DNA of 64,000 nucleotides from Bolinopsis microptera (GCF_026151205.1 NC_087080.1:10895837-10959836), one strand, 5' to 3'; shown: positions 1 through 12,195, counted from the first letter of the stretch. Notes: generated by a model from the sequence alone, not told the origin. Numbers and translations are program-made.

Positions 1-60
1 GCTAGATAGCGCTAGATAGCGCTATCTAGCGCTAGATATCGCGGCGACAGCTATAGCTAT
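1..60. repeat. AGCGCTAGAT-type satellite, left edge
   Basis: The window opens inside a short array of GCTAGATAGC/GCTATCTAGC decamers, the same family as the array at 3655-4285. The array may continue beyond the left edge. Confidence 0.6.
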
Positions 61-74
61 GGCTATAGTTGTTA

Positions 75-535
75 AACGTTAAATATATATAACGTTGGTT
101 ATAGGTTTTATTTTTAACGTTGCAAAACGTTTATTATTTGACTTCAGATCAAGGTTACCAGAGTTTAAAATTCAACTACATTTGAACGTTGTATGTAGGT
201 TACATATAAAACGTTGTTAAACGTTAGATATCTAACGTTGGTTATAGGTTTTATTTTTAACGTTGCAAAACGTTTATTATTTGACGTCAGATCAAGGTTA
301 CCTTATTAACTATAAGCAGAGTTTAAAATTCAACTACATTTGAAAGTTGTATGTAGGTTACATATAAAACGTTGTTAAACGTTAAATATCTAACTTTGGT
401 TATAGGTTTTATTTTTAACGTTGCAAAACGATTATTATTTTACGTTAGATCAAGGTTACCTTATCAACTATAAGCAACGTTCAAAACTCAACTAAATTTT
501 AACGTTGTATGTAGGTATACATATAAAAACTTTGC
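75..535. repeat. Tandem repeat of about 150 bp, three copies
   Basis: The phrase GGTTATAGGTTTTATTTTTA recurs near 96, 241 and 398. In each copy it is followed by ACGTTGCAAAACG, TTATTATTTGACGTCAGATC-like sequence and AAGGTTACC. AACGTT is scattered throughout. The copies differ by small indels and substitutions. No coding potential. Confidence 0.75.
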
Positions 536-1260
536 CGGCTGGTATAGGCTTAGACTAATATTTTGAGAAAAAGCGGCGCGTGATAGTAAATTACGAGTAT
601 CACCCGTTAACGAGTGAGATTCTTCCAGTATAAGCTGTTTATGCTCTAACCATAGCCCTCTCGCTAGTATAGTAGTACGCTTAGACACATGGCTATGTGA
701 AAGAAGATGTAGGGGGTGCACGATAAAAATAAACTTGCTCGGATTTTAAAAATTTTTGTACCATTGTTTTCTAGAGACTGTGAGAATTTTCACAATACCA
801 AATTTGTCATACCTTTTTGAAAAGATCAGTGAGTTTCGCCTATGTGCCATATTTGATGGTGCGCGGCTTTTGGAGCAAAAGTAGCTGTAAAAGTCGCGTA
901 ATTTGACCAAATTCGTCCAAATTTGACCGTTTTTGTCGTATTATTCGGATATATCTTCAGTTCCTTAGATGAGATCATTCTGAAAATTGGCCACGACCTT
1001 CCAATAGGGTTTTCACATCTGTCCGAAAAATTTGGTGGATATCGGAGTTGATATAGTGATCAAAATGGGGCAAAATACGCTGCTTTTATGTTTTAGCTGT
1101 AACATAATGTCTGATGGTTGGATATGCTTTAAATTTTTCGGACACTTTCCTTCTTAGTCTATGAGTAAGCTTACCAATTTTTGTTGCAATTGGAGGTCGG
1201 GAAGGATACTCAATATCTATTAGTTTGAAGAAAATTTTGCTGGCCGAAATTAGCGCTAAA
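536..1260. other. Intergenic sequence without recognised genes
   Basis: AT-rich sequence with only short frames and no splice-supported coding. The stretch 770-1260 resembles degraded transposon sequence in composition, but no family was identified. Confidence 0.4.
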
Positions 1261-1264
1261 AAAC

Positions 1265-2810
1265 CATCCTACAGTCGGCACGCGCGGCTCACTGTCGATG
1301 GCGCGGCGCACTACCTAGAAGATGATGTAAAGATCTTAATGTTAAATTAGCATTTGCAAATTAATAGTATTGAAATCTCGCACAGCAAGTTATTAAAAAA
1401 ATGTAATGAGAGTCGAGCCGAATTTATTGTTCAGTAATCACATTTACAATGGGTTTACACATTACATAACCGTTTAAATTTCAAATTAATGTTCCTGCAC
1501 GAATGAAAATGCTTCATAATCATATATCGTACCCACGAGTTTTCAGTTTACGAACTACGCGCAAGTGTGAAGTGCAAGCGCGAAAGCTTTATGACAGGCT
1601 GAGCGCGGCCCAGTAACGATCTTCGGGATTGGAATTATTTTGGATAAATACCTTACAGCTTTGAGCTTCGAGTAATCTATTTGACGATGTTTGTTGTAGC
1701 GCGATGCACTACTGGGCCGCGCCGCGCAGCCAATAATGCTTCTTGCAACCACAAGTGCTTTACTAAACATAGTCCCAGGAAAAGTTACCGGCTGGTGGTC
1801 CGGTGGTACTAGAGTTGGTTTAATTTAAACAGACGGCTTGACCTCGCGCGCGACAACAAGCATGATTTGCACGCGTGGCGCATTCCAATGTTCAGGCAGC
1901 TACCACGTGACACAATTCAGCCAACCAGAGTACAGGAATCCGCAAAGTTAAAGTTGCAAACTTTTGATCGGCCCGAAAGGGGACTTTTCTGGAGATTTTG
2001 AGATAACTCAACAATTACGTTGTCTTGAATTTTCCTCCTGGAGAGGTAACGTTACTTTTACAAAAGGAACATGTTACAAAAAACCGGAAGTCTCCAACTC
2101 TTTTACTTTCAAAGTTAAGCCCCATCCGGTCAGGCCTCAGGGTTCCTGGGGTTGGTCAGTACGTTACTGTACGAACTTTTAAAAGGTGTCGAACTGTACA
2201 AATTTTAAAAAAGCTGTCGAGGAATTTTTACCGAATTTTTTTTTAAATTTTGTTTTTTAATCACTTCAGTCCAAAAAATTTGTTATTTTTGTCCGGGAGG
2301 TTACACTTCAGATTTAAAATATTAACATGCATCCGCACGTCATCGTTTCCCGCCATTTTAACACAAATTGTTGCAATTAGCTTTTCGAAAATTTATGAGG
2401 CGAATTTTTCCCAAAATAATCCCGAACTGAAAAAACGTGCCAAACTGTACGAATTTTTTACGACTTTTGTACGAACTGACTTGTAGCGCGATGCGTTACT
2501 GTGCCGCGCCGCGCACTTAATAAGGCTTCTCACAGCGACCTGGCTAGATCGGCGAAATGCGCTATATACTGTGCCGCGCCGAGCTGCCATGAATTGACAT
2601 CGTCAATTAAGAACTGACCAACTATGTTACTAAATTGTCGACGCGATATGCACCATGACTGGGCCTCGCCGAGCTGTGAACAGTGAAGGATTGACATCGT
2701 GAATCAACGCGATGCGTTACTGTGAGTGTGTCACGCCGCGCATCCAAAAATGCTTCTCGGTATCCAATAATGCTTTTCGGCGAAATGCACCACTGAGCTG
2801 TGAAAGATTG
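1265..2810. repeat. Dispersed GC-rich motif cluster
   Basis: A motif close to GCGATGC(A/G)(T/C)TACTG followed by (G/T)GCCGCGCCGCGC occurs near 1698-1730, 2485-2515, 2550-2585, 2640-2675 and 2703-2745, with inverted forms near 1290 and 1595-1615. Copies are often followed by AATAAT/GCTTCT. The inverted copies at about 1600 and 1710-1730 could form a hairpin. This GC-rich motif stands out in AT-rich DNA. No gene was recognised. Confidence 0.5.
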
Positions 2811-2934
2811 GCATCATGAATCAACGATGTTAGTAACTTGTATAAATTTTGTCGAAATAGTGCGTGCCGCTTTCTTCCGATCCCGAAATGTTAAGGGTCG
2901 ACGATCGTTTACATATTAGTATTACGTAATCAGC

Positions 2935-3150
2935 TGAGGAGGTTGGGGTTTTCAAATGATTATTGATTACGCTAGTGTAATATATTGACATAAATATATT
3001 AGCTATGGTAAAACTGATTACGGGGTATGTGAACGACCCCTCATTGTTAGTAATCAGTTCCATACATAGCTATTAAGCTATTAATATCATGTCACAATCA
3101 CACTAGCGAGCGTAATAATTTGGAAAACCCCGGCCGGCGGCATCAGGCCC
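2935..3150. mobile_element. Possible MITE with imperfect terminal inverted repeats
   Basis: The left end GGTTGGGGTTTTCAAATGAT continues to CGCTAGTGT. The right end at about 3100-3145, reverse-complemented, reads GGCCGGGGTTTTCCAAATTA and continues to GCTAGTGTG. The spacing is about 200 bp. No clear target duplication was established, and there is no coding. Confidence 0.35.
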
Positions 3151-3407
3151 CTTATATAATTATAATATGTAAACAACCCCTTGATTAAGTGATATTTAAT
3201 ATTTTGTTCCACTCAGCCGAATATTTGATAAATCGAGTGTAATAGTTGGGTGACTTCGACGAGCCGCGCAAGCTTATAGTTATAGTTATATCATTCTCAC
3301 TTAAATTATAATTAATTTTCATACACAGTAAAAATTAATTTTCATATAAAATAAAAATAACAAAAAAGATTGGGTGGGAAAAGACAGGCTGCGCTTACGG
3401 TCCCAGT

Positions 3408-3644
<237 letters not shown>

Positions 3645-3654
3645 ACCCAGATAG

Positions 3655-4285
3655 CAACATCTAGCGCTAAATAGCCTGGACTGTCACGACCCAAAATTCT
3701 TCGCTATTTAGCGCTATCTAACGCTATTTAGCGCTATCTAACGCTATCTAGCGCTATATGTCGCAACGACATCTGACGCTATATAGCGCTATCTGGTGCT
3801 ATATAGCGCTAGATAGCGTGAACTGTCGTAAACTGACTTATCCCGCTATCCAGCGCTTGATGTCGCCTGCGTCAGATGTCGTCGCGACAGATGTCGTCAG
3901 ATGTCGTCAGATGTCGCTAGATGGCGTCAGATAGCGTCAGATGTCGCGGCAACATATGACGCTAGATGACGCTAGATGTCGTCCCTAGAATTTTGATGAA
4001 AATAGCGCTATCTGTCGCCTGGCGTCAGTGCTGCGTGCTTAGCGTCATCTAGCGTCATCTAGCGTCATCTAGCGTCATCTAGCGTCATATAGCGCTAGAT
4101 AGCGCTAGATAGCGCTAGATAGCGCTAGATGGCGCTAGATAGCGACATTCGAAAGGTGCCGTGCACTTAGCGACAATGTCGCTAATTGGCGTCATCTAGC
4201 GTCATCTAGCGTCATCTAGCGTCATCTATCATCATCTGGCGATATTTCACGCTAGATGACGCTAGATGACGCTAGATGACGTCAT
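3655..4285. repeat. Decameric satellite of AGCGCTAGAT / AGCGTCATCT units
   Basis: The region is built of 10-bp units sharing an AGCG core. There are runs of AGCGTCATCT (about 4040-4085), AGCGCTAGAT (about 4090-4140), AGCGTCATCT again (about 4188-4225) and AGATGACGCT (about 4250-4280), which is the reverse complement of AGCGTCATCT. Diverged units fill 3655-4030, with variants such as GATGTCGTCA. The array directly abuts the truncated GPCR copy. Confidence 0.85.
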
Positions 4286-4302
4286 ATGTCGAATTTCAAC
4301 TA

Positions 4303-4959
4303 TCAGTAAAGGTCCCCTTGTGCTACGTACTTAACATTCCGAACAACTGCTAAAACCATTATACTGTTGCAGAAAATGAACAGCACTGAAAGTATTAGAA
4401 CTGTTTTTGCTGCTTCCGCATTTGTGGCAGAAAGTGGCAGTAGTCCAGGTCGGAGAAGCTTTATAACACATATGATGTTTGAAATTATTATCGCCATCAT
4501 CAAGGTCATCATCCAAATTGTCATTTCACAAATGTTGGCGATTTGCCAATTGGTGAGTATGTTCTTATCCAATTTATGGACTGTACCTTTATGGTGCAAC
4601 ATCACCTTGACAGTTGCGCTATAGACAAAAAAAAGTGAAATGGCTAACCATATAATCTTTCCTTTCATGCGATATAAAGGAGCACTGATCTTGATGGCCC
4701 GTGTCACTGCAATGACCATTGTAACGAACAGTGTGTTGTAAGTCACCGCTATGTAAGCTAGATTCAGCTTGCTTTGGGAGTTAATCCAAATAAAGATGGG
4801 AAATCTGGAACAAGCAATAAAATCCCAAAAAGTGAGCAGTATAAACAGTTTGTTAGTGAGTCCTTTTCTGGATTGGAACAGGAAGAAGGAAAAAGAAAGG
4901 GTATTAGCAAGGGCTCCAAAGATCGACACGGTTATTGAAATTATCAGCCACGCTGACAT
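4303..4959 (-). pseudogene. Truncated tandem copy of the GPCR gene
   Basis: This frame is nearly identical to residues 4-218 of the neighbouring receptor (5950-6855) from MSAWLI through TM6 and VKYVAQG. Homology then stops abruptly at about 4312. The frame adds DLY and ends, so TM7, the NPIVY motif and the tail are missing. Similarity extends upstream to about 5440, matching about 6198-7370, so a block of roughly 1.2 kb was duplicated together with the 5' flank. The break sits beside the decameric satellite at 3655-4285. Few differences separate the copies, which suggests a recent event. A six-helix product is unlikely to signal normally. Confidence 0.8.
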
Positions 4960-5339
4960 GGTTAACCATCTTCTTTGTGTTTCTTTGTCATTTCATTTCA
5001 TGTTTTGTTGTCCTTTATCGAATGCTGAGAATGAGAATTTTTATTTAATTTTAATAAATTTTGTATTGCAAAAGGTTGATATGTTTTCAATGAAATAATA
5101 CGATAATCTCAAAGAATTGTGTTACGATGCTTATAAAACTAGCTAACACTAAAAAGAAAGCCTTCGTGGGAATATTTGTTAAAAATTTGGATACTAAAAC
5201 ACAAGTTATTTATCTGTCTGTCTTAAATAAGGTTTTTTATCGTTGGCAAAGCAGAATTCTACCTAAATACCTAAAACAAACCGTCAACAAGTTTAGTTTG
5301 AAGTAGAATGAATCTAATATAATTATGTAATATAGTATG

Positions 5340-5375
5340 ATGTATATATATATATTATATATAATATATAACCTT
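5340..5375. repeat. (AT)n tract
   Basis: Short TATA-rich repeat in the 5' flank of the truncated GPCR copy, with a counterpart at about 7230-7252 upstream of the intact gene. Confidence 0.8.
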
Positions 5376-5949
5376 ATAAATACCTGTTAGAGTTCAGATA
5401 TTATGTCTATAATAATCGATATGAATAGTTTTAACAGAATCAGCACAACTTAAAATAATTTAACAGAATCAGCACAATTTAAATAATCTAACACAACCAG
5501 CACAACTTTATTTACGTAATCTCAAAAGCTCAAACTGCTCAAAAATAATTTATATCTAGATTACTGTCGGTACAATTGATATTAAGGATTTTGATGAATA
5601 ATCCAATAATCAATCCTTGTATTACTAATAAATTCTTCTAGTAAAGAAACGAAAAAAGGAGGAAAAATTTGACGCGACACACACGTACATGATGCTCTTC
5701 CATTTCCGTCTAAAACTTCACAGAACTGCTACGTCAGAATAAAATCTCTTTGGGTAAAAATGTTCCCGATATAACTATAAGTTATGATACCAAAAAATTT
5801 AGAACCCGGCCAAAGTAGATAATATAGTACACACAATTCAGAGAACCTTCTTTGAACCTGCTTTTTTGTTGCTGAACAGGAAATTTCAATATTCTACTCA
5901 ATTAATAGAAAATAACATCCTGTAAAGTGTGTCCTCTAAAACATGTCCT

Positions 5950-6855
5950 CTAAAGTTCCGGCTCTGCTGGTGGGGTATTTTCTGGGTGAATTCTTGATCT
6001 GGTCAGTTTCCGGCTTAATGTACCCGACAACTGAGAGTATTGTGTTTTGAAAGATTTGGGGATTCCTCTAACCCAACTCCTCAAGTTTGGTTTGCGGATG
6101 AAGTATACGATAGGGTTAAACACTGAATTCAATACTATTAAAAGTTGAAATGCGAATAACCCATTTTGTTTGTCCCATCCTTTGATCAGCTTTGCTTGAG
6201 ATCCTTGTGCTACGTACTTAACATTCCGAACAACTGCTAAAACCATTATACTGTTGCAGAAAATGAACAGCACTGAAAGTATTATAACTGTTTTTGCTGC
6301 TTCCGCATTTGTGGCAGAAAGTGGCAGTAGTCCAGGTCGGAGAAGCTTTATAACACATATGATGTTTGAAATTATTATCGCCATCATCAAGGTCATCATC
6401 CAAATTGTCATTTCACAAATGTTGGCGATTTGCCAATTGGTGAGTATGTTCTTATCCAATTTATGGACTGTACCTTTATGGTGCAACATCACCTTGACAG
6501 TTGCGCTATAGACAAAAAAAAATGAAATGGCTAACCATATGATCTTTCCTTTCATGCGATATAAAGGAGCACTGATCTTGATGGCCCGTGTCACTGCAAT
6601 GACCATTGTAATGAACAGTGTGTTGTAAGTCACCGCTATGTAAGCTAGATTCAGCTTGCTTTGGGAGTCAATCCAAAAAAAGATGGGAAATCTGGAACAA
6701 GCAATAAAATCCCAAAAAGTAAGCAGTATGAACAGTTTGTTAGTGAGTCCATTTCTGGATTGAAACAGGAAGAAGGAAAAAGAAAGGGTATTAGCTGAGA
6801 CTCCAAAGATCGTCACGATTATTGAAACTATCAGCCACGCTGACATGGTTAACAT
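5950..6855 (-). CDS. Rhodopsin-like (class A) GPCR, intronless
   Basis: The protein is a 301-residue seven-transmembrane receptor in one exon. Hydrophobic segments lie at about residues 7-31, 41-62, 69-90, 105-124, 146-171, 188-210 and 232-253. TM7 carries the class A signature NPIVY (247-251), followed by a short basic tail. The DRY motif after TM3 is replaced by VTR (88-90), and I see no cysteine at the usual position at the top of TM3, so the standard extracellular disulfide may be absent. The ligand is unknown; such divergent receptors are common orphans in cnidarians and other early animals. An in-frame second Met (position 4, MSAW) matches the start of the neighbouring copy and may be the true start. 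The gene probably arose by retroposition or belongs to an intronless family (inference). Confidence 0.85.
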   Translation of the reverse strand: MLTMSAWLIVSIIVTIFGVSANTLSFSFFLFQSRNGLTNKLFILLTFWDFIACSRFPIFFWIDSQSKLNLAYIAVTYNTLFITMVIAVTRAIKISAPLYRMKGKIIWLAISFFFVYSATVKVMLHHKGTVHKLDKNILTNWQIANICEMTIWMMTLMMAIIISNIICVIKLLRPGLLPLSATNAEAAKTVIILSVLFIFCNSIMVLAVVRNVKYVAQGSQAKLIKGWDKQNGLFAFQLLIVLNSVFNPIVYFIRKPNLRSWVRGIPKSFKTQYSQLSGTLSRKLTRSRIHPENTPPAEPEL

Positions 6856-7374
6856 TCTTCTTTGTGTTTGTTTGTCATTTCATTTCATGTTTTGTTGTCC
6901 TTTGTTGAATGTTGAGAATGAGAATTTTTAATTTAATTTTAATAAATTTTTATTGCAAAAGGTTGATATGTTTTCAATGAAATAATACGATAATCTCAAA
7001 GAATTGTGTTACGATGCTTATAAAACTAGCTAACACTAAAAAGAAAGCCTTCGTGGGAATATTTATTAAAAATTTGGATACTAAAACACAAGTACGAGCT
7101 ATTTATCTGTTTGTCTTATAAAAAATGTTTTAATCGTTGGCAAAGCAGAATTCTACCTAAATACCTAAAACAAACTGTCAAAAAGTTTAGTTTGAAGTGG
7201 AATGAATCTAATATAATTATGTAATATAGTACATTATATATATATATATAATATGTAACCTCATAAATACCTGTTATTCCCTCCGATTTTAAAAGAGGTA
7301 AAATTAGGTATAGGTTTTTATAGGTATTCGTGGGCTAGAGTTCAGATATTATGTCTAATATGAATAGTTTTATA

Positions 7375-8110
7375 TTCCCGAAGCTGAGATTCGTCCGAGA
7401 TTTTGAGTGAGGAAACAGAGTAAAAGTCTTGGTCACGTGACTGCCTGCAAATCAGCTGACCTCAATAGAATGCTTACTTAAAATCCACACATTTTCAAGA
7501 TAATGAAGAATTACTCTCAACCTTATTTTACAACGAGTAAAAGGCAATAAACAGATACAATGGTACCGAAACATGGTATAAGAGTTAGTTACGGGCCAGG
7601 AAACGGTAATTATGTAAAGCTGTCTTCTCAACAATACATTGTATAGTTGTATATGTGTGTAATATATGTATTAACGGACTTGTGCGCGATTGTAATTGTA
7701 CCAGTAAGGGGTGCTGACTGCAATGTTATCAATGAAGACGGCTGCCATACCACACTGCCACAGCTCCGCTAAGATACCTTCTGAATCGGATGGGAGACGG
7801 GAGTTAAAAACATAATTTCTACATAGTTATAGTTTATAATGCTGTAATATGTTAAAACAATCTGGCTTACTTAGCATTCGATCCCTAACACATTAGCAGG
7901 AAGCTCTTATGTGGAATGGTATGAAAACCGAAAATCCTGTATCAAATTAGATAGCAAGCTTAAACCACGATCTTTTGAAAGTTTGAACAGTTGGCTGACA
8001 CAATATGATAATAACTTGCACGATGATAACTTGCATATAATATGTTATTTTGATAATTAGTGACAAAGAAGTATTGACGTGTGATATTGGCCTTAAGAAT
8101 CAAATAAAAT
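7375..8110. other. Spacer upstream of the GPCR gene
   Basis: AT-rich sequence between the duplicated GPCR flank and the foldback element. No coding or repeat structure was recognised. It probably holds the receptor promoter, but no specific element is supported. Confidence 0.4.
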
Positions 8111-8119
8111 TAATTAATT

Positions 8120-9876
8120 AATAGATGTGGATACTGGCGGCGAGGTGATGATTGTTTTTTACGTTTTAGGTGGCGCCTCTATTCAGCAGGTTGAAGAGGT
8201 GATAATTGTTTGTTTACGTTTTAGGTGGCGCCTCTATTCAGCAGGTCGAAGATGTGATGCAAATTTTGTATTATCGAAGGCTTGTAACACTTGTAACTCC
8301 TTCTTATTACCCCCCTTTGAAGGTCCCGAATTATTTTCAGAACGAAAGCTCAAAAATAACCGAGAAATCGCCCTTCTTATTAACTCATTTTGATGACTGT
8401 CGATTTAACTAGGTTTCAGAACCTATAAACACTTCCTTATCCCTCAAAATTGATGTTTTATAGTTAATACGAGCAACAAGCAACATATATTTTGATCCTT
8501 CGGTTCTACTCATGACCTGTAATAGGGCCTAGGGAGTTAAGCTGAAACCAAAAGATCCAGGCAATCCTCACCTTAGCTGATCGAACAGGTACTAACACAA
8601 TTTTCAGATAGAAATGTTCGTTGCAATAATATGTCTATTTCAGCTTTGCAACTTGAGCGAAGAGCAGAGTACGAAAAAACACAGCAGGTAAGCAACTCAT
8701 TTTGGTGACTGTTCCTCACCTAACGTTGCACGAGAAATCGATTTAAGTTGGTTTTACAGCCCAATAACGCTTCCTTATTCCTCAAAATTCTTGTGAACAA
8801 AGAACATTTTGATTCTGCAACGGAAGAACAAGGAGATCGTCTCGTTAACAACTCGAACAGGTACTATCAGTATCACAATTTTCAGAGCAGAGCACAATAG
8901 CAAAGTCAAAAGAAACACAATGAAGGTAGGTCACCATTGCATTAACCAACACCATGATATAACAATCATAATAATTATTATATTCAGTTGTTATTATGAT
9001 TGTTATAATATCATGGTGTTGGTTAATGGTTACCTACCTTCATTGTGTTTCTTTTGACTTTGCTATTGTGCTCTGCTCTGAAAATTGTGATAGTACCTGT
9101 TCGAGTTGTTAACGAGACGATCTCCTTGTTCTTCCGTTGCAGAATCAAAATGTTCTTTGTTTGAGTAACACAAGAATTTTGAGGAATGAGGAAGCGTTAT
9201 TGGGCTGCAAAACCAACTTAAATCGATTTCTCGTGCAACGTTAGGTGAGGAACAGTTAACAAAATGAGTTGCTTACCTGCTGTGTTTTTTCGTACTCTGC
9301 TCTTCGCTCAAGTTGCAAAGCTGAACATATTGAACTTAGACATATTGCAACGAACATTTCTATCTGAAAATTGTGTTAGTACCTGTTCGATTAGTTAAGG
9401 TGAGGATTGCCTGGATCTTTCGGTTTCAGCTTAACTCCCTAGGCCCTATAAGTCATGAGTAGAACCGAATGATCAAAATATATGTTGCTTGTTGCTCGTA
9501 TTAACTATAAAACATCAATTTTGAGGGATAAGGAAGTGTTTATAGATTCTGAAACCTAGTTAAATCGATTTTTCGTGCAATTTTAGGTCAGAAACAGTCA
9601 TCAAAATGAGTTAATAAGAAGGTCGATTTCTCGGTTATTTTTGAGCTTTCGTTCTGAAAATAATTCGGGACCTTCAAAGGGGGGTAACAAGAAGGAGTTA
9701 CAAGGGTTACAAGTCTTCGATAATACAAAATTTGCATCACATCTTCGACCTGCTGAATAGAGGCGCCACTTAAAACGTAAACAAACAATTATCACCTCTT
9801 CAACCTGCTGAATAGAGGCGCCACCTAAAACGGAAAAAAAACAATTATCACCTCCCCGCCAGTATCCACATCTATT
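8120..9876. mobile_element. Foldback element: long inverted repeat with ~860 bp arms
   Basis: The left arm (from about 8122, TAGATGTGGATACTGGCGG) is repeated in reverse on the right (ending about 9876, CCGCCAGTATCCACATCTA). The palindrome centre is near 8986, with only about 25-30 bp of unpaired spacer. Arms are nearly identical. Each arm also contains two diverged internal copies of a ~390 bp unit, recognisable from CGAGAAATCGATTTAA, CTTCCTTATTCCTCAAAATT and TCGAACAGGTACTA. The flanks on both sides are TTAATTAATTAA, consistent with insertion into a TTAA/TA-rich target. No transposase gene is inside; short frames within the arms mirror each other. A transcript would fold into one long hairpin RNA. 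Confidence 0.88.
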
Positions 9877-9879
9877 AAT

Positions 9880-12195
9880 TAATTAATTACTCGCTTAATT
9901 TATAAAGTATCATTACCAAATTCAGATTTTTTCCCCGAAAGAAACCCGATTTTTCATTATCTGCAAAAGTGGAAATAATTTGACTGTCGGCTGTCCTTGA
10001 AGGAGAATTCTAATGTACACCTACTAAATAGAAAGTCCCTTAGAAGCTTAGACCTGCATTTTTCATGTTTTAGAGCCTCATGTCCGTCTATGTCCGCTTA
10101 TCTCATAGAATCCAAAAAGGACAGGATATGACGTTGGCGGACATTAGCGGAAGAAGTGGACAGCAAAATGTTGTTAAATTTTTGGTTCATCCTGTAGATC
10201 CTGTTTTAAAGGTATATTGGAAATGTCGAGGACTGTTGTACTTGGATACAAGATCTAGACCTATCAGAAATGCAATGGTGGCATTTTTATAGAAATAGCT
10301 ATGGGCTTCGAGACAATACCAGCTGAAATTAAAACAGGCAGAAATTCTTTGATCCTCATCAAAATTGTTAATATGGTTTAAAAAGACGAGAGAAAAAGAA
10401 CGGAATACGAGGTCAGAAGAAATAACGTCCACTACTGGGTATCAATATCAGAACAGACTAAGAAGTCACTGACTTACGGGTCTTTGTATGGGTATTTAAA
10501 GACATGCAGCCCTGGAGTGATAATCACCGTCTAGAGCTGAGTCACTGTCTAGAGTCCAGTATGGAGTCACGTGACCTTGATATCCGTCGCCCGTACATAT
10601 TATATTTAATTGTATAATTAATTATATTTCAAAAAATTGCTATTTTATGTGTTTTAAGTGTGTAGTGGGGTAGTATAAAATGAGCAAATAGTATCATCGA
10701 GACCTACTCAGTGGTCAGACTGTAAAGACAATAAAATTGAAAAGGTTGGATAGAAGATATATATTTGCGTGGCTGCAACTTGTCACTTAAAACTAAACAA
10801 TGTTGGCTTTTTAAAACTTAGGGTTAGGTGGTAAATTCCCCAAAAGGAATAAGAACGATCATGCCCAACCTGTCCGGGAGATAAACGTGACATAACAACA
10901 GATACTGAGCTGAATAATAGATACAGAAATTAGTTGACCATCGAAATCATTTTGACGAAACATTTTAATAAGAATATGACAGATATATCAGATCTGTTGA
11001 AGAGTGAGTAAGGTTCTCCTACAAGGCTTGCGTAGCAATTGATCCCTAGGACCTCTAAGCATTAAGCTGTTAAGTGGCACAGCCCGTATAAACAACTATA
11101 TTGGTAGCAAAGCAGGCCATATTAACTACAATATTATGTATATTGATCAAGCCAGCTGCCTCTTAGTGGGTAATTCATGAGTAACTCTCTGTGTTTAACG
11201 TTAAATCCAGAGCATTCGTTAATAGAATATTTAGTCTGCAGTGAGGTGCAGGTGCGTACCGGTGTAAACTGAAAGTTTGATTTGAATTGCACATGCCCCC
11301 TCCTCCCCCTCCCCCTATTGCAGGTTCATTTGTTTGAGGATGTTAAGTGCTTCAAGTACTAAAGTCTAAATATATATTTCGTGTATGGTGTGGTGAATGT
11401 GCAAGGTTGATATTAAAATGACTGCACAGTATTCAGTACAATTAAAGATTATATGTTTATTTAATTATCCGCTACTGGTTATTAGATGTAACATTCAGAG
11501 TAACTTTCCGTTTAACTATCTAATACAGTTTCACCGAATCCACCTTTTTGTAAAAAAACAAAAGTGGAAGGTTACAAATGGTTGTTGATGCAGAAATAGA
11601 GGGATTTTGTATGGTTAACACTAAACACTGAACAATCAAATTTTTCGTGATATTGTCAGTACAGATGAAATATTTCTTTGGCCGCGAAATCTTAATAAGG
11701 TTGCATTGGTAATTTTACAACTAGTGTCAATGAAAAGTTTTATAAAATGAAAGTCGATTCGATCATTTTGATAAACTCGACAATAAAACATATTAAAGCA
11801 GAGTCCAGTGTGGTAAAATTTAAATGTGTTGTATCAAAACAATTAATCAAGGTGGCATTCACACGATAGCACAGTGAGGTGATATTTATATTAAACAATA
11901 TTGCGACAATAAGCACACGAAATAGTACACACCCAAACAAAACGATTACATTGTACAAGAACTTTCTGCGCGGCGGCGGGCGTTAAAACTCACGATAAAG
12001 CCTTATGTGCACGTGTGATACATGGTACGCTATAAATTTTAATCATGCATATATTAATTGTTCCGTGGAAATAGCGTATTATTGCGAATATAGCCTTTAG
12101 TCGGTTCTCAAGTTCCCTCCATTTCGCTGTCAAATATATAACAAAATACTTCCCCCTTACCAAGAAGGTTTTTGTGCTGACCATTACAATTCCAG
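9880..12195. other. Sequence left of the first visible NUP188 exon
   Basis: No splice-supported exon was found in these 2.3 kb. They contain a C-rich tract near 11290-11320 and scattered short frames only. They are most likely intron of the NUP188-like gene, or spacer if the gene is broken. Confidence 0.4.

Noticed and set aside
8127-9795. Mirror-image small frames (GGASIQQVED-type)
   Set aside because: They lie in both arms of the foldback palindrome, have no known domain, and follow from the repeat.
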